A stretch of 64,000 nucleotides of DNA from the NCBI RefSeq assembly GCF_016786325.1, contig NZ_JADWYU010000085.1, forward strand, positions 1 through 64,000, in the 5' to 3' direction. Numbering within the stretch: the first letter of the stretch is position 1; each line of letters begins with the position of its first letter. Of this stretch, positions 1 to 6,476 are shown piece after piece. This DNA is from Frankia nepalensis (GTDB taxonomy: Bacteria > Actinomycetota > Actinomycetes > Frankiales > Frankiaceae). The notes beneath the pieces were generated by a model. The model searched no databases, was not told the origin of the DNA, and was given only the letters and a program-made list of their open reading frames with translations. The translations under genes were made by a program, and so were the position numbers.

Positions 1-73
1 GGGGGGGCCCCCGGGCCCCCCCCCGGGGGGCCCGGGGGGGCCCCCCCCCCCCGCGGGCCGGGGGGGGGGGGGC
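1..73. other. Contig-edge homopolymer artefact
   Basis: These bases are only runs of G and C, apart from nothing recognisable as coding. They sit at the end of the window and interrupt the reading frame of the MMPL gene that follows. This looks like low-quality sequence or a collapsed assembly end, not biology. Do not use it for annotation. Confidence 0.8.
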
Positions 74-883
74 GAGCCCCGGGTCTCGCCAGGCGGCGAC
101 ACGATCGTGCTGCCCGCGCGCCCGACCACCGCGCCGGCGGACCCCGCGACCTCCCGGACCCTCGCGCGCGTCCGCGCTCTCGTCCCCGACAACGTGGCGG
201 TGTCGGGCCTGACCGCCATGACCGACGACCTCACCGTGCAGCTCACCCGGACCCTACCGATCTTCATAGGCGCGATCCTGGTCGCTTCGTTCCTCCTCCT
301 GATGCTGGTGTTCCGCTCCGTCGTGGTGCCGCTGAAGGCGGTGCTGACGAACGCCCTGTCCATCGGCGCCGTGTACGGCATCGTCGTCGCGGTGTTCCAG
401 TGGGGCTGGCTCGGTTCCCTGTTCGGCCTCGACCGGACGTACCTGATCGCCTCCCCGCTGCCGACGATCTTTTTCGCGGTACTGTTCGGCCTGTCCATCG
501 ACTACGAGGTTTTCCTGCTTTCCCGCATCCGCGAGGAGTACGACGCCATCGGTGACAGCACCGAGGCGGTCGCGCGCGGCCTGGCCGGCACCGGACGTGT
601 GATCACCTCCGCGGCACTGATCATGACGGTCGTGTTCCTCAGCTTCGTCACGAACCCCTCGCCGCTGGTCAAGATGATGGGCCTCGGGCTGGCGGCGGCC
701 ATCGTGCTCGACGCGACCATCGCGCGGATGGTGCTGGTGCCCGCCACCATGGCGCTGCTGGGGCGCGCGAACTGGTGGCTGCCCCGGTGGCTCGACCGCC
801 ACCTCCCCCGCGTGCGCGCGGGCGGCACCGAGCTCCCGGGGGAGCGGGAGGCGGCGCTCGCCGCCGTGCCCGAGCGCTGCTGA
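74..883 (+). CDS. MMPL family transporter, C-terminal part (5' partial)
   Basis: This is the C-terminal end of a large RND-type membrane protein of the MMPL family, which exports lipids or other hydrophobic compounds using the proton gradient. About 260 residues are visible. They carry a cluster of hydrophobic helices and the segment FGLSIDYEVFLLSRIREEY, whose Asp-Tyr pair is part of the proton relay in this family. The GTG at 107 is not the true start: the frame stays open upstream and the residues before it (SPGGDTIV) read as normal MMPL periplasmic sequence. The 5' part, normally another 450 or more residues, is lost in the homopolymer edge. It ends in a short hydrophilic tail. The family is clear; the substrate is unknown. 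Confidence 0.88.
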   Translation, partial: EPRVSPGGDTIVLPARPTTAPADPATSRTLARVRALVPDNVAVSGLTAMTDDLTVQLTRTLPIFIGAILVASFLLLMLVFRSVVVPLKAVLTNALSIGAVYGIVVAVFQWGWLGSLFGLDRTYLIASPLPTIFFAVLFGLSIDYEVFLLSRIREEYDAIGDSTEAVARGLAGTGRVITSAALIMTVVFLSFVTNPSPLVKMMGLGLAAAIVLDATIARMVLVPATMALLGRANWWLPRWLDRHLPRVRAGGTELPGEREAALAAVPERC

Positions 884-954
884 CCTGGCGGCGACGCGGA
901 CCCACGGTAAGGTCCGCACGGCGGATGGCGCGTCGGTGGTCCCCATCCGTCCGC

Positions 955-1083
955 CCGGAACCCGCCGGCCTTGACGAGCCGCGGTGTCCGGCCGGCGTCG
1001 AGGTACCAGGGCTGACCAGGGAGCCAGGCCGTCAGCAGCTCCAGCTTGGACGGAACCAGGGTGGTGTTGTGGATCGTCGCCAT
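955..1083 (-). pseudogene. Fragment of a maltokinase N-terminal-cap-like protein
   Basis: The minus strand encodes 43 residues starting ATG GCG ACG at 1083 (MATIHNTTLVPSKLELL, then TAWLPGQPWY and LVKAGGFR). This is the conserved start of the small actinobacterial proteins that resemble the N-terminal cap domain of maltokinase, often labelled 1,4-alpha-glucan branching protein. The family normally continues past GGFR with a conserved acidic stretch for a total near 190 residues. Here the frame runs into unrelated sequence and then antisense to the MMPL gene, so only the N-terminus remains. An AGG-rich stretch directly precedes the ATG. I read it as a deletion remnant whose breakpoint lies between the MMPL stop and about 955. 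Recognition is from family memory. Confidence 0.6.
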
Positions 1084-1263
1084 CCTCGAATCATCCGCCC
1101 GCGCGTCTCTCGTAGAGGTCACCCGCCCTCCCGGTCCCGAGACCCGCGGCCAGCGCTCCCGACCAACCTGCTCGAAATCTGCCCCTTCCCGGGCATAGCG
1201 CGCTAGACAGCAGGGAATACCCCAGACCCCTGAGGTCCCCGCTCCTGGAGGAGGATCACCATC

Positions 1264-1404
1264 ATGGCTCGCTATGTGTGCCCTGGCTGCAAGACCAAGT
1301 CCGACAACTTGTCGACGCGGGCCGAGGCTGCCCAGCTGCTGGAGATCCATCGCCGCTACTTCTGTACCGAGGCGCGGCCGGGGTCACAGCTCAGGCGCCG
1401 CTGA
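1264..1404 (+). CDS. 46-residue Cys-containing small protein
   Basis: A short frame starts with ATG behind a very good ribosome site (GGAGGAGG at about 1247-1254). The product begins MARYVCPGCKTKSDNLSTR and ends in three arginines. It has a CPGC pair near residues 6-9 and a third Cys at 34 after a His at 29, so a small zinc-binding knuckle (C-x2-C...H...C) is possible. It stands alone, is followed by a hairpin, and precedes the methyltransferase gene. I do not recognise a family. The ribosome site and the CxxC motif are the reasons for believing it is real. Confidence 0.55.
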   Translation: MARYVCPGCKTKSDNLSTRAEAAQLLEIHRRYFCTEARPGSQLRRR

Positions 1405-1416
1405 TCCGCGGGGCAT

Positions 1417-1436
1417 CCGGTCGCACGGGCGACCGG
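1417..1436. terminator. Hairpin after the small Cys gene
   Basis: Perfect 8-bp arms CCGGTCGC and GCGACCGG enclose a 4-base loop, 12 bases after the stop at 1404. There is no U tract, as is common in high-GC actinomycetes. It probably ends or stabilises the small-gene transcript. Confidence 0.5.
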
Positions 1437-1513
1437 TGCCCTGGCCGAACCGTCCGCCCCCGGATGGTCTACGGTGAGAACGCCGGTGAGCCAGTTTGTC
1501 CCGGGGAGCCTTC

Positions 1514-2335
1514 TTGACATCGAACACCGCGCCGGGTCCGGACAGACCCGCCGCGCCCACCCTTGACGTCACCGTGCCGCACTCCGCGCGGGTGTGGAAC
1601 TACTGGCTGGGCGGCAAGGACAACTATCCCGTCGACCGGTCCGTCGGGGAGCAGGTCCGCGAGGTCTACCCGGAGATCATCGACGTCGCGCGGGAGTCAC
1701 GGGCGTTCCTCGCCCGGGTGGTGCGCTTCCTGGTCGGGGAGGCGGGCATCCGCCAGTTCCTGGATATCGGGACCGGCCTGCCCACCGCGGGCAACACCCA
1801 CGAGGTGGCCCAGCGGATCGCCCCGGAGTCCCGCGTCGTCTACGTCGACCGGGATCCGCTGGTCCTCGTCCACGCCCGGGCCCTGCTGACGAGCACTCCA
1901 CAGGGGGCGACCGCCTACGTCGACGCCGACGTCCGCGACCCCGGGGCGATTCTCGCGGCCGCCGACGGCGTCCTGGACTTCACCCGGCCGGTCGGGCTGA
2001 TGATGCTCGGCGTCCTGGGCAACGTCGCCGACCTCGACGAGGCCTACGAGATCGTGAAGCGGCTGGTCGACGCGATTCCGGCCGGCAGCTACCTGGTCGT
2101 CAACGACGGCACGATCGCCGACGCGGAGGCCGCCCGGGGCGCGGCCGAGGCCGCGCGCCGCCGCAAGGAGGCCGGCGACCCGTACTACCCGCGGACACCG
2201 GCCCAGTTCGCCCGGTACGTCGCCGGCCTCGAGCTGATCGACCCGGGAGTCGTGTCCACCCCGCTGTGGCGGCCCGAGCCCGGCACGAGCCCGCGGCCGA
2301 TCGGCAGCCACGGCGCGGTCGCCCGCAAGCCGTAG
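1514..2335 (+). CDS. SAM-dependent methyltransferase, DUF574 family
   Basis: A member of the S-adenosyl-methyltransferase family formerly called DUF574 (Methyltransf_19), which is strongly expanded in Frankia and Streptomyces; substrates are mostly unknown. The family hallmarks are all visible: ARVWNYWLGGKDNYPVDR near the N-terminus, then the SAM-binding segment FLDIGTGLPTAGNTHEVAQ, then VVYVDRDPLVLVHARALL. I prefer the TTG at 1514, because GGGGAG lies about 6 bases before it. The in-frame TTG at 1496 has no such site. Length, about 273 residues, is normal. A paralogue lies at 31734-32591. It is followed convergently by the thioesterase gene and a shared hairpin. Confidence 0.9.
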   Translation: MTSNTAPGPDRPAAPTLDVTVPHSARVWNYWLGGKDNYPVDRSVGEQVREVYPEIIDVARESRAFLARVVRFLVGEAGIRQFLDIGTGLPTAGNTHEVAQRIAPESRVVYVDRDPLVLVHARALLTSTPQGATAYVDADVRDPGAILAAADGVLDFTRPVGLMMLGVLGNVADLDEAYEIVKRLVDAIPAGSYLVVNDGTIADAEAARGAAEAARRRKEAGDPYYPRTPAQFARYVAGLELIDPGVVSTPLWRPEPGTSPRPIGSHGAVARKP

Positions 2336-2346
2336 CCGGTCGGGTT

Positions 2347-2374
2347 CACCGGTCCCACCGCGACGGGGCCGGTG
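2347..2374. terminator. Bidirectional hairpin between convergent genes
   Basis: Arms CACCGGTCCC and GGGGCCGGTG pair at 9 of 10 positions plus one G-U, around an 8-base loop. It lies between the methyltransferase stop (2335, plus) and the thioesterase stop (2396, minus), so it can serve both transcripts. Confidence 0.55.
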
Positions 2375-2395
2375 GGCGGCCCGGCACCGGGCCGG

Positions 2396-2980
2396 CTACG
2401 GCGCGAGCGGGAAGACCAGGCAGGTCGTGCTCGCGGTGGCGACGACGCGGCCGGCGGCGTCGCGGACATCCCCCTCGGCGAAGGCGACCCGCCGACCGGG
2501 CTTGGTGACCCAGCCGTGCGTGAGGAGCTCGGTGGGTTCCCCGGGTTCGACTCGCACGGGACGCAGGTAGTTCACCTTGATCTCGATGGACGTGTACCCG
2601 ATGCCGGCCGGCAGGGTGGAGTGGACCGCGCAGGCCGCCGCGGTGTCGAGCAGGGTGCAGACGAGGCCGCCGTGCACGACCCCGATGGGGTTGTAGGCGG
2701 ACTCGTCCGGCGCGCACGCGAACAGCACGTCGCCCGGCTCGGCGCGCACCGGCCGGAAGCCGAGCAGCGACGCGATGGGCGGCGGCGGAACGGAGCCGTC
2801 CTGGAGGGCGCGCAGGAACTCCAGCCCGCTCATGGTCGCGGCACGCGCGGCCGTCCGCAGTGGATCATGCCAGCTGACGGTCCTGCTGCGCGGCTCGCCC
2901 CAGGCGGCGAAGGCCCGCGCCGGCGACGCGGACGAGGCCGGCTCGGACGGGGCGGGCGTGGACGGGTCCGTGATCGTCAT
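2396..2980 (-). CDS. PaaI-type hotdog-fold thioesterase
   Basis: A 194-residue protein with a single hotdog domain of the PaaI/YdiI acyl-CoA thioesterase group. The characteristic stretch NPIGVVHGGLVCTLLDTAA holds the H-G-G signature of the central helix, followed by SIEIKVNYLRPV, the usual strand. Such enzymes hydrolyse aryl- or acyl-CoA in the cytoplasm. The N-terminal ~45 residues are a Pro/Ala/Ser-rich leader with no clear function. It is transcribed divergently from an HxlR regulator gene and a palindrome fills the gap between them, so control by that regulator is likely. The substrate cannot be read from the sequence. Confidence 0.85.
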   Translation of the reverse strand: MTITDPSTPAPSEPASSASPARAFAAWGEPRSRTVSWHDPLRTAARAATMSGLEFLRALQDGSVPPPPIASLLGFRPVRAEPGDVLFACAPDESAYNPIGVVHGGLVCTLLDTAAACAVHSTLPAGIGYTSIEIKVNYLRPVRVEPGEPTELLTHGWVTKPGRRVAFAEGDVRDAAGRVVATASTTCLVFPLAP

Positions 2981-2992
2981 GGCCGCACCCTA

Positions 2993-3023
2993 CCATCTGA
3001 GTTCGATTCTCGAACCTAGATGG
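2993..3023. promoter_or_regulatory. Palindromic operator in thioesterase/HxlR divergon
   Basis: Left arm CCATCTGAGTTCGA and right arm TCGAACCTAGATGG match as inverted repeats at 12 of 14 positions around a 3-base centre. It lies 13 bases before the thioesterase ATG and about 40 before the regulator GTG. This is the expected place for an HxlR dimer to control both genes. Confidence 0.65.
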
Positions 3024-3063
3024 GCGCGCGAACTACACTCACGACCATGGAGGTGCGACCCTC

Positions 3064-3546
3064 GTGACGACACCACCACTGCTCGAGCAGCCCCGCGTCT
3101 GCTCCATCGCCCGCGCGCTGGAGGTGGTCGGCGAGCGGTGGGCGCTCCTCGTCATCCGCGAGGTGAGCCTCGGGGTGCGCCGCTTCGACGCCATCCAGGC
3201 GGCCACGGGCGCGCCGCGCGCCGTGCTCACCGACCGGCTCGCGGGCCTGGTGCGCGCGGGCGCGCTGGAACGGGTCAGCTACCGCGAGGAGGGCTCGCGG
3301 ACCCGGTGGGAGTACCGGCTCACCCCGGCCGGCCGGGAGCTGGCTCCGGTGCTGTCGGCGCTGCGCCAGTGGGGCGACCGCCATCTGTCCGGCGAGGCCG
3401 GCCCACCCGCGACCTTCACCCACACCGGCTGCGGCGCCCCGGTCCGCGTCCGGCACGTCTGCGACGCCGGCCATGTCATCGACGACACCCGGATGATCTC
3501 CGCGGTGGCCGAGTCGACCGACTCGGCCGACTCGGCCGAACGGTGA
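3064..3546 (+). CDS. HxlR/MarR-like winged-helix transcriptional regulator
   Basis: A 160-residue DNA-binding protein of the HxlR family. The N-terminal domain shows the family pattern: VCSIARALEVVGERWALLVI, then RRFDAIQAATGAPRAVLTDRL (recognition region) and RVSYREEGSRTRWEYRLTPAG (wing). The C-terminal tail has two Cys and two His (TGCGAPVRVRHVCDAGHVID), a possible small metal- or redox-sensing patch, then a Ser/Asp/Ala repeat end. It starts at GTG; GGAGG lies upstream with rather long spacing. It is divergent from the thioesterase and probably regulates it and itself through the palindrome at 2993-3023. Confidence 0.88.
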   Translation: MTTPPLLEQPRVCSIARALEVVGERWALLVIREVSLGVRRFDAIQAATGAPRAVLTDRLAGLVRAGALERVSYREEGSRTRWEYRLTPAGRELAPVLSALRQWGDRHLSGEAGPPATFTHTGCGAPVRVRHVCDAGHVIDDTRMISAVAESTDSADSAER

Positions 3547-3634
3547 TCGCTTCCGCGCGACCGGCACCCGGGCGCCTGGCCCCGGCCCGCCGCGCGAGCC
3601 GGGACATGGGCCGTCCTTGACGCCGGTCGAGGCT

Positions 3635-3675
3635 CCCGCGGCGGGGGCCGCGGCGCGGCGGCCCGCCGCCGCGGG
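3635..3675. terminator. GC-rich hairpin between HxlR gene and rpsD
   Basis: Arms CCCGCGGCGG (3635-3644) and CCGCCGCGGG (3666-3675) are perfect inverted repeats in the gap between two convergent genes. A GC-only stem without a U tract is typical for this genome type. Confidence 0.5.
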
Positions 3676-3681
3676 TGACCG

Positions 3682-4299
3682 TCAGCGCGCGTAGTACTCC
3701 ACGACCAGTTGCTCGTCGCAGGTCACCGGTATCTCCGGGCGGCTCGGCCGCCGGGCCAGCACGGCGAGCAGCGCCTGCCGGTCCACCTCGAGATAGGGCG
3801 GGGGCGACACCCGGGGCGCCGGGCCTTCGACCGCCAGCAGGAACGGGGCCATCCGCCGGCTGCGAGGCGACACCGTCACCACGTCGCCGACCTCCAGCCG
3901 GTATCCGGGACGGTCGACGCGACGGTCGTTGACCTGGATGTGCCCGTGGCCCACGAACTGGCGGGCCTGGTAGATGGTCCGGGCGAAGCCGGCGCGCAGC
4001 ACAGCGGCGTCCAGCCTGGTCTCCAGGTCCTCGATGAGCAGGTGGCCGGTACGGCCATCGCCCCGGTCGGCGTCCTCGAACGCGCGCCGCAGCTGCTTCT
4101 CGCTGATGTGGTACTGGAAGCGCAGCCGCTGCTTCTCGAGCAGCCGGAGCTTGTAGGGGCTCGGGTTGCGCCGGCCGCGGCCGTGCGGGCCGGGCGGGTA
4201 GGGCCGCTTCTCGAAGTACTTGACCGCCTTCTCGGTCAGCGGCAGTCCGAGGCCCCGGCTGAGCTTGGCCACGGGCTTGTGACGCACGATCGCCTCCAT
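3682..4299 (-). CDS. rpsD: 30S ribosomal protein S4, zinc-independent form
   Basis: Ribosomal protein S4 binds 16S rRNA early in 30S assembly. The 205-residue product shows TEKAVKYFEKRPYPPGPHG, YKLRLLEKQRLRFQYHISEK, the S4 RNA-binding domain (LDAAVLRAGFARTIYQARQ, then GHIQVNDRRVDRP), and the conserved C-terminus CDEQLVVEYYAR. The N-terminus has no CxxC zinc ribbon, so it is the C-minus paralogue that many actinobacteria keep beside the zinc form. I chose the ATG at 4299 (MEAIVRHKPVAKLSRG). The in-frame ATG at 4332 would place 11 odd residues in front and span the palindrome. The iron-box-like palindrome touches the start codon, so the mRNA may have almost no leader. C-minus ribosomal paralogues are usually Zur-controlled; the box here looks different. 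Confidence 0.92.
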   Translation of the reverse strand: MEAIVRHKPVAKLSRGLGLPLTEKAVKYFEKRPYPPGPHGRGRRNPSPYKLRLLEKQRLRFQYHISEKQLRRAFEDADRGDGRTGHLLIEDLETRLDAAVLRAGFARTIYQARQFVGHGHIQVNDRRVDRPGYRLEVGDVVTVSPRSRRMAPFLLAVEGPAPRVSPPPYLEVDRQALLAVLARRPSRPEIPVTCDEQLVVEYYAR

Positions 4300-4317
4300 T
4301 AAGTTAGGTGAACCTAA
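4299..4317. promoter_or_regulatory. DtxR/IdeR-like iron box
   Basis: TTAAGTTAGGTGAACCTAA matches the IdeR/DmdR consensus (TWAGGTWAGSCTWACCTWA) at 16 of 19 positions by hand. It also contains the 14-bp palindrome TTAGGT-GA-ACCTAA, flanked by TTAAG and CTTAA. It lies in the 46-bp gap between rpsD (minus) and an unknown gene (plus), so it could control both. It does not resemble known Zur boxes. Confidence 0.55.
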
Positions 4318-4345
4318 TCTTAAGCCAACCATAGTGGAGGTCGCG

Positions 4346-5089
4346 ATGGAGCGGATGACGGGTGTTCCCGGTGGCGGTGCCGCCCTGGGGCTCCCCGGGC
4401 TCGTGGCGGCCGCGCGCGCGCTGACGGACTCGGCGGACTACGGCAGCCTCGCGCTCTGGGGCGGCCGGGTCGCCCACGGCCTGCGCTTCACCAGTCGCTG
4501 TCTCAGCGGCTCGCCGAGCCCGAACGCGCCCGCGCGGCTGACGGACCCGGCGCGCGCGGACCAGCCGGAAGGGCCGCCGACGGCTGGCCCCTCGGCGGGC
4601 GGGCAGCCCTGCGCCGACTCGTCGCCCGCTCCCGCGCCGGCCCGCGACCTTCCCACGGACGAGAGACCGGCGGCCGACCCAGCCGCGGCCGGAGCCGGCG
4701 AACATGTCACCGGCGTCGAGCAGATCGCCGGCCTGGACGCCACCTGGCCGACGGAGCCGGTCACCCGCCTCCTCGTGCTGGCGCCGGCCGCGATCGGCCA
4801 CCTGCTCGGAGACGACGACCAGGCCTGCCGGTTCCAGTTCTGTGGGCCGGTCGCGGGGCGGGCCCACTGGGTCTCGATCGCCTTCGGCGGCTGGGTGGCC
4901 GCGGTGCCGGCCGTGGACGCGGCCCGGCTCACCGCGCACTTCGCGGACCGGCATCCCACCGCTGACCTGTTCGACCTCGGCGAGCGCTGGACGATGCTCG
5001 AGATCGACGTGGTCGAGGCCATCGTGCGCACCGAGCAGAGCTGCACGCACCTCGACACGGAGGACGCCCGCTCGCTGCTCACGTCCTGA
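4346..5089 (+). CDS. Hypothetical protein, two-part with Pro/Ala linker
   Basis: A 247-residue protein I do not recognise. It starts at ATG with GTGGAGG six bases upstream. Residues ~1-60 form a Gly/Ala-rich segment, residues ~60-125 a Pro/Ala/Asp-rich linker, and residues ~130-245 a compact part with FCGPVAGRAHWVSIAFGGW, RHPTADLFDLGERWTMLEID and a C-terminal THLDTEDARSLL. There is no signal peptide. Its promoter region holds the iron-box-like palindrome shared with the zinc-free S4 gene, so metal-dependent expression is possible. It overlaps the end of the flavin reductase gene convergently by 11 bases. Confidence 0.7.
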   Translation: MERMTGVPGGGAALGLPGLVAAARALTDSADYGSLALWGGRVAHGLRFTSRCLSGSPSPNAPARLTDPARADQPEGPPTAGPSAGGQPCADSSPAPAPARDLPTDERPAADPAAAGAGEHVTGVEQIAGLDATWPTEPVTRLLVLAPAAIGHLLGDDDQACRFQFCGPVAGRAHWVSIAFGGWVAAVPAVDAARLTAHFADRHPTADLFDLGERWTMLEIDVVEAIVRTEQSCTHLDTEDARSLLTS

Positions 5090-5630
5090 GGCGCGCGCCG
5101 CCGGGGAGGGCTCGTTCGGTCGGCGGCGCGGGGCGTTCGGCGTTGCCGTGCCCGGGCGCGATGTCCAGCGCCTGGGACTGGCGCAACGGGATGAACGGAG
5201 ACGTCGGCCCGCGGACCGCGACGGGTTCCAGGGTGAAGCAGACGTGGTCCCCGCCGTCGTCCAGGACGCACAGCCTCCGGCCCACCAGCCGGTTGGGAAG
5301 GTCGGCCAGCAGCGGGACGCCCCCTGGCCCGGGCAGCACCGACCGGCCGGCGAACTTGTCGGTCTCGTCACCGGTGAGCGATCCGAACGCCTCCGCCATC
5401 GCGTGGTCGTCGGCGCCGAGGAAATGCAGCCCGAAATGCGTCGAGCGCAGCCCGATCCTGAAGGTGTGGTTCGCCTTCGACAGCCACACGCAGTACCGGG
5501 GCGGCGTGATGCTGGACTGGCCGTGGAAACCGACCAGGCAGCCGGCCCGTTCCCCGCCTGCGGCGGCGGTCACGACGACCATTGCCGGATTCGCGCTTTT
5601 CAGCAGGATGCTCAGTTCTTCGTCAGCCAT
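5079..5630 (-). CDS. Flavin reductase-like FMN-binding protein
   Basis: A 183-residue protein of the flavin-reductase-like (split-barrel, FMN-binding) family. The N-terminus ANPAMVVVTAAAGGERAGCL followed by GFHGQSSITPPRYCVWLSKAN is the classic FMN-binding pattern of this family, in which small enzymes reduce FMN with NAD(P)H or act as flavin-dependent oxidoreductases. HFLGADDHAMAEAFGSLTGD fits the middle of the domain. The end is Pro/Arg-rich and not conserved. There is no monooxygenase partner next to it, so the physiological electron acceptor is unknown. Confidence 0.8.
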   Translation of the reverse strand: MADEELSILLKSANPAMVVVTAAAGGERAGCLVGFHGQSSITPPRYCVWLSKANHTFRIGLRSTHFGLHFLGADDHAMAEAFGSLTGDETDKFAGRSVLPGPGGVPLLADLPNRLVGRRLCVLDDGGDHVCFTLEPVAVRGPTSPFIPLRQSQALDIAPGHGNAERPAPPTERALPGGARLRT

Positions 5631-5878
5631 CGCGTCCCCTCCTCGCGCGGCGCCGAAACCTCTCGGGCCACGCCAGTTCCTACCAGGTCTGCCGTTCTGA
5701 AAACGTGAGGTGGCCGACAGGGTGCGTCAGGCGGTCACCCGGTGGCCGGAGGACGCTCACGAGGACGCCCCACAGACAAGATCACGAGCTGGCCGCTGTC
5801 TCGCGACGGTGCCTCTGGATGTCGTCGGCGAACGGCTCACCGGCCGGGCGGCGACGGCCACGGCCGCGCCGGAACGGC

Positions 5879-5922
5879 GATGGGCGGCTGGGGCACCGTG
5901 GAGGCTGCCCCAGCCGCCCATC
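5879..5922. terminator. Perfect 17-bp hairpin downstream of glsB-like gene
   Basis: Arms 5879-5895 (GATGGGCGGCTGGGGCA) and 5906-5922 are exact inverted repeats around a 10-base loop. The stem lies 98 bases downstream of the minus-strand GlsB-like gene and is its most likely terminator. The rest of the 389-base gap to the flavin reductase gene shows nothing recognisable. Confidence 0.65.
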
Positions 5923-6019
5923 AGGCGGAGTTTCGTCGCGCGGTGTCCTGGCGAGGCCCGCCCGCCGACCGATCCGGGTCGCTCCCGGTCCGGCGGGAGC
6001 CCGTCGTCGCGAGCGGCCC

Positions 6020-6295
6020 TCAGCGCAGGACGCGGCGCCGGCTGGCGGCCCGGTAGATCAGCAGGGCGGCGATCGCGCCGATGATGGACCCGATGATGCC
6101 GGACGGCTGCAGCGCGCCCTCGCCCAGGTCCTTGCCGAAGAGAAGGTATCCGAGGAATCCGCCGACGAACGAGCCGACGATACCGAGGAGAATTGTCGCC
6201 CCAATGCCGAGCGGATCACGGCCGGGCACGACAAGACGTGCGACCGCGCCGGCGATGAGACCGAGCACGATCCAGGCGATGATAGTCCAGAGCAC
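6020..6295 (-). CDS. GlsB/YeaQ/YmgE family stress-response membrane protein
   Basis: A 91-residue, three-helix inner-membrane protein of the transglycosylase-associated (GlsB/YeaQ) family, linked to stress responses in many bacteria; its molecular role is not established. The pattern IIAWIVLGLIAGAVARLVVPG, DPLGIGATILLGIVGSFVGG and IIGSIIGAIAALLIYR is diagnostic. I chose GTG at 6295 because GGAGG lies five bases upstream and the product then starts as the family does (VLWTIIAW). A short palindrome (CGACGA...TCGTCG, 6326-6341) lies upstream and may be regulatory. Confidence 0.9.
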   Translation of the reverse strand: MLWTIIAWIVLGLIAGAVARLVVPGRDPLGIGATILLGIVGSFVGGFLGYLLFGKDLGEGALQPSGIIGSIIGAIAALLIYRAASRRRVLR

Positions 6296-6476
6296 GAGAT
6301 CCTCCAGGTGGGCGGAATACTTTTCGACGATCACTCGTCGTGGTATCGGGAGCTTTACCCCACCGACCGCGTGACTCAAACAAAGCAGTCTTCGGATACC
6401 TCCATCGGGGTGGTGCGGCGCTCCTCTCCATGCCTCCATCCACCCGGTCGGTCACCGCTGGAGACCACGAAGTCAC

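Noticed and set aside
3001-3016. tRNA T-loop-like sequence GTTCGATTC
   Set aside because: It is part of the HxlR palindrome; no acceptor, D or anticodon stem can be built around it.
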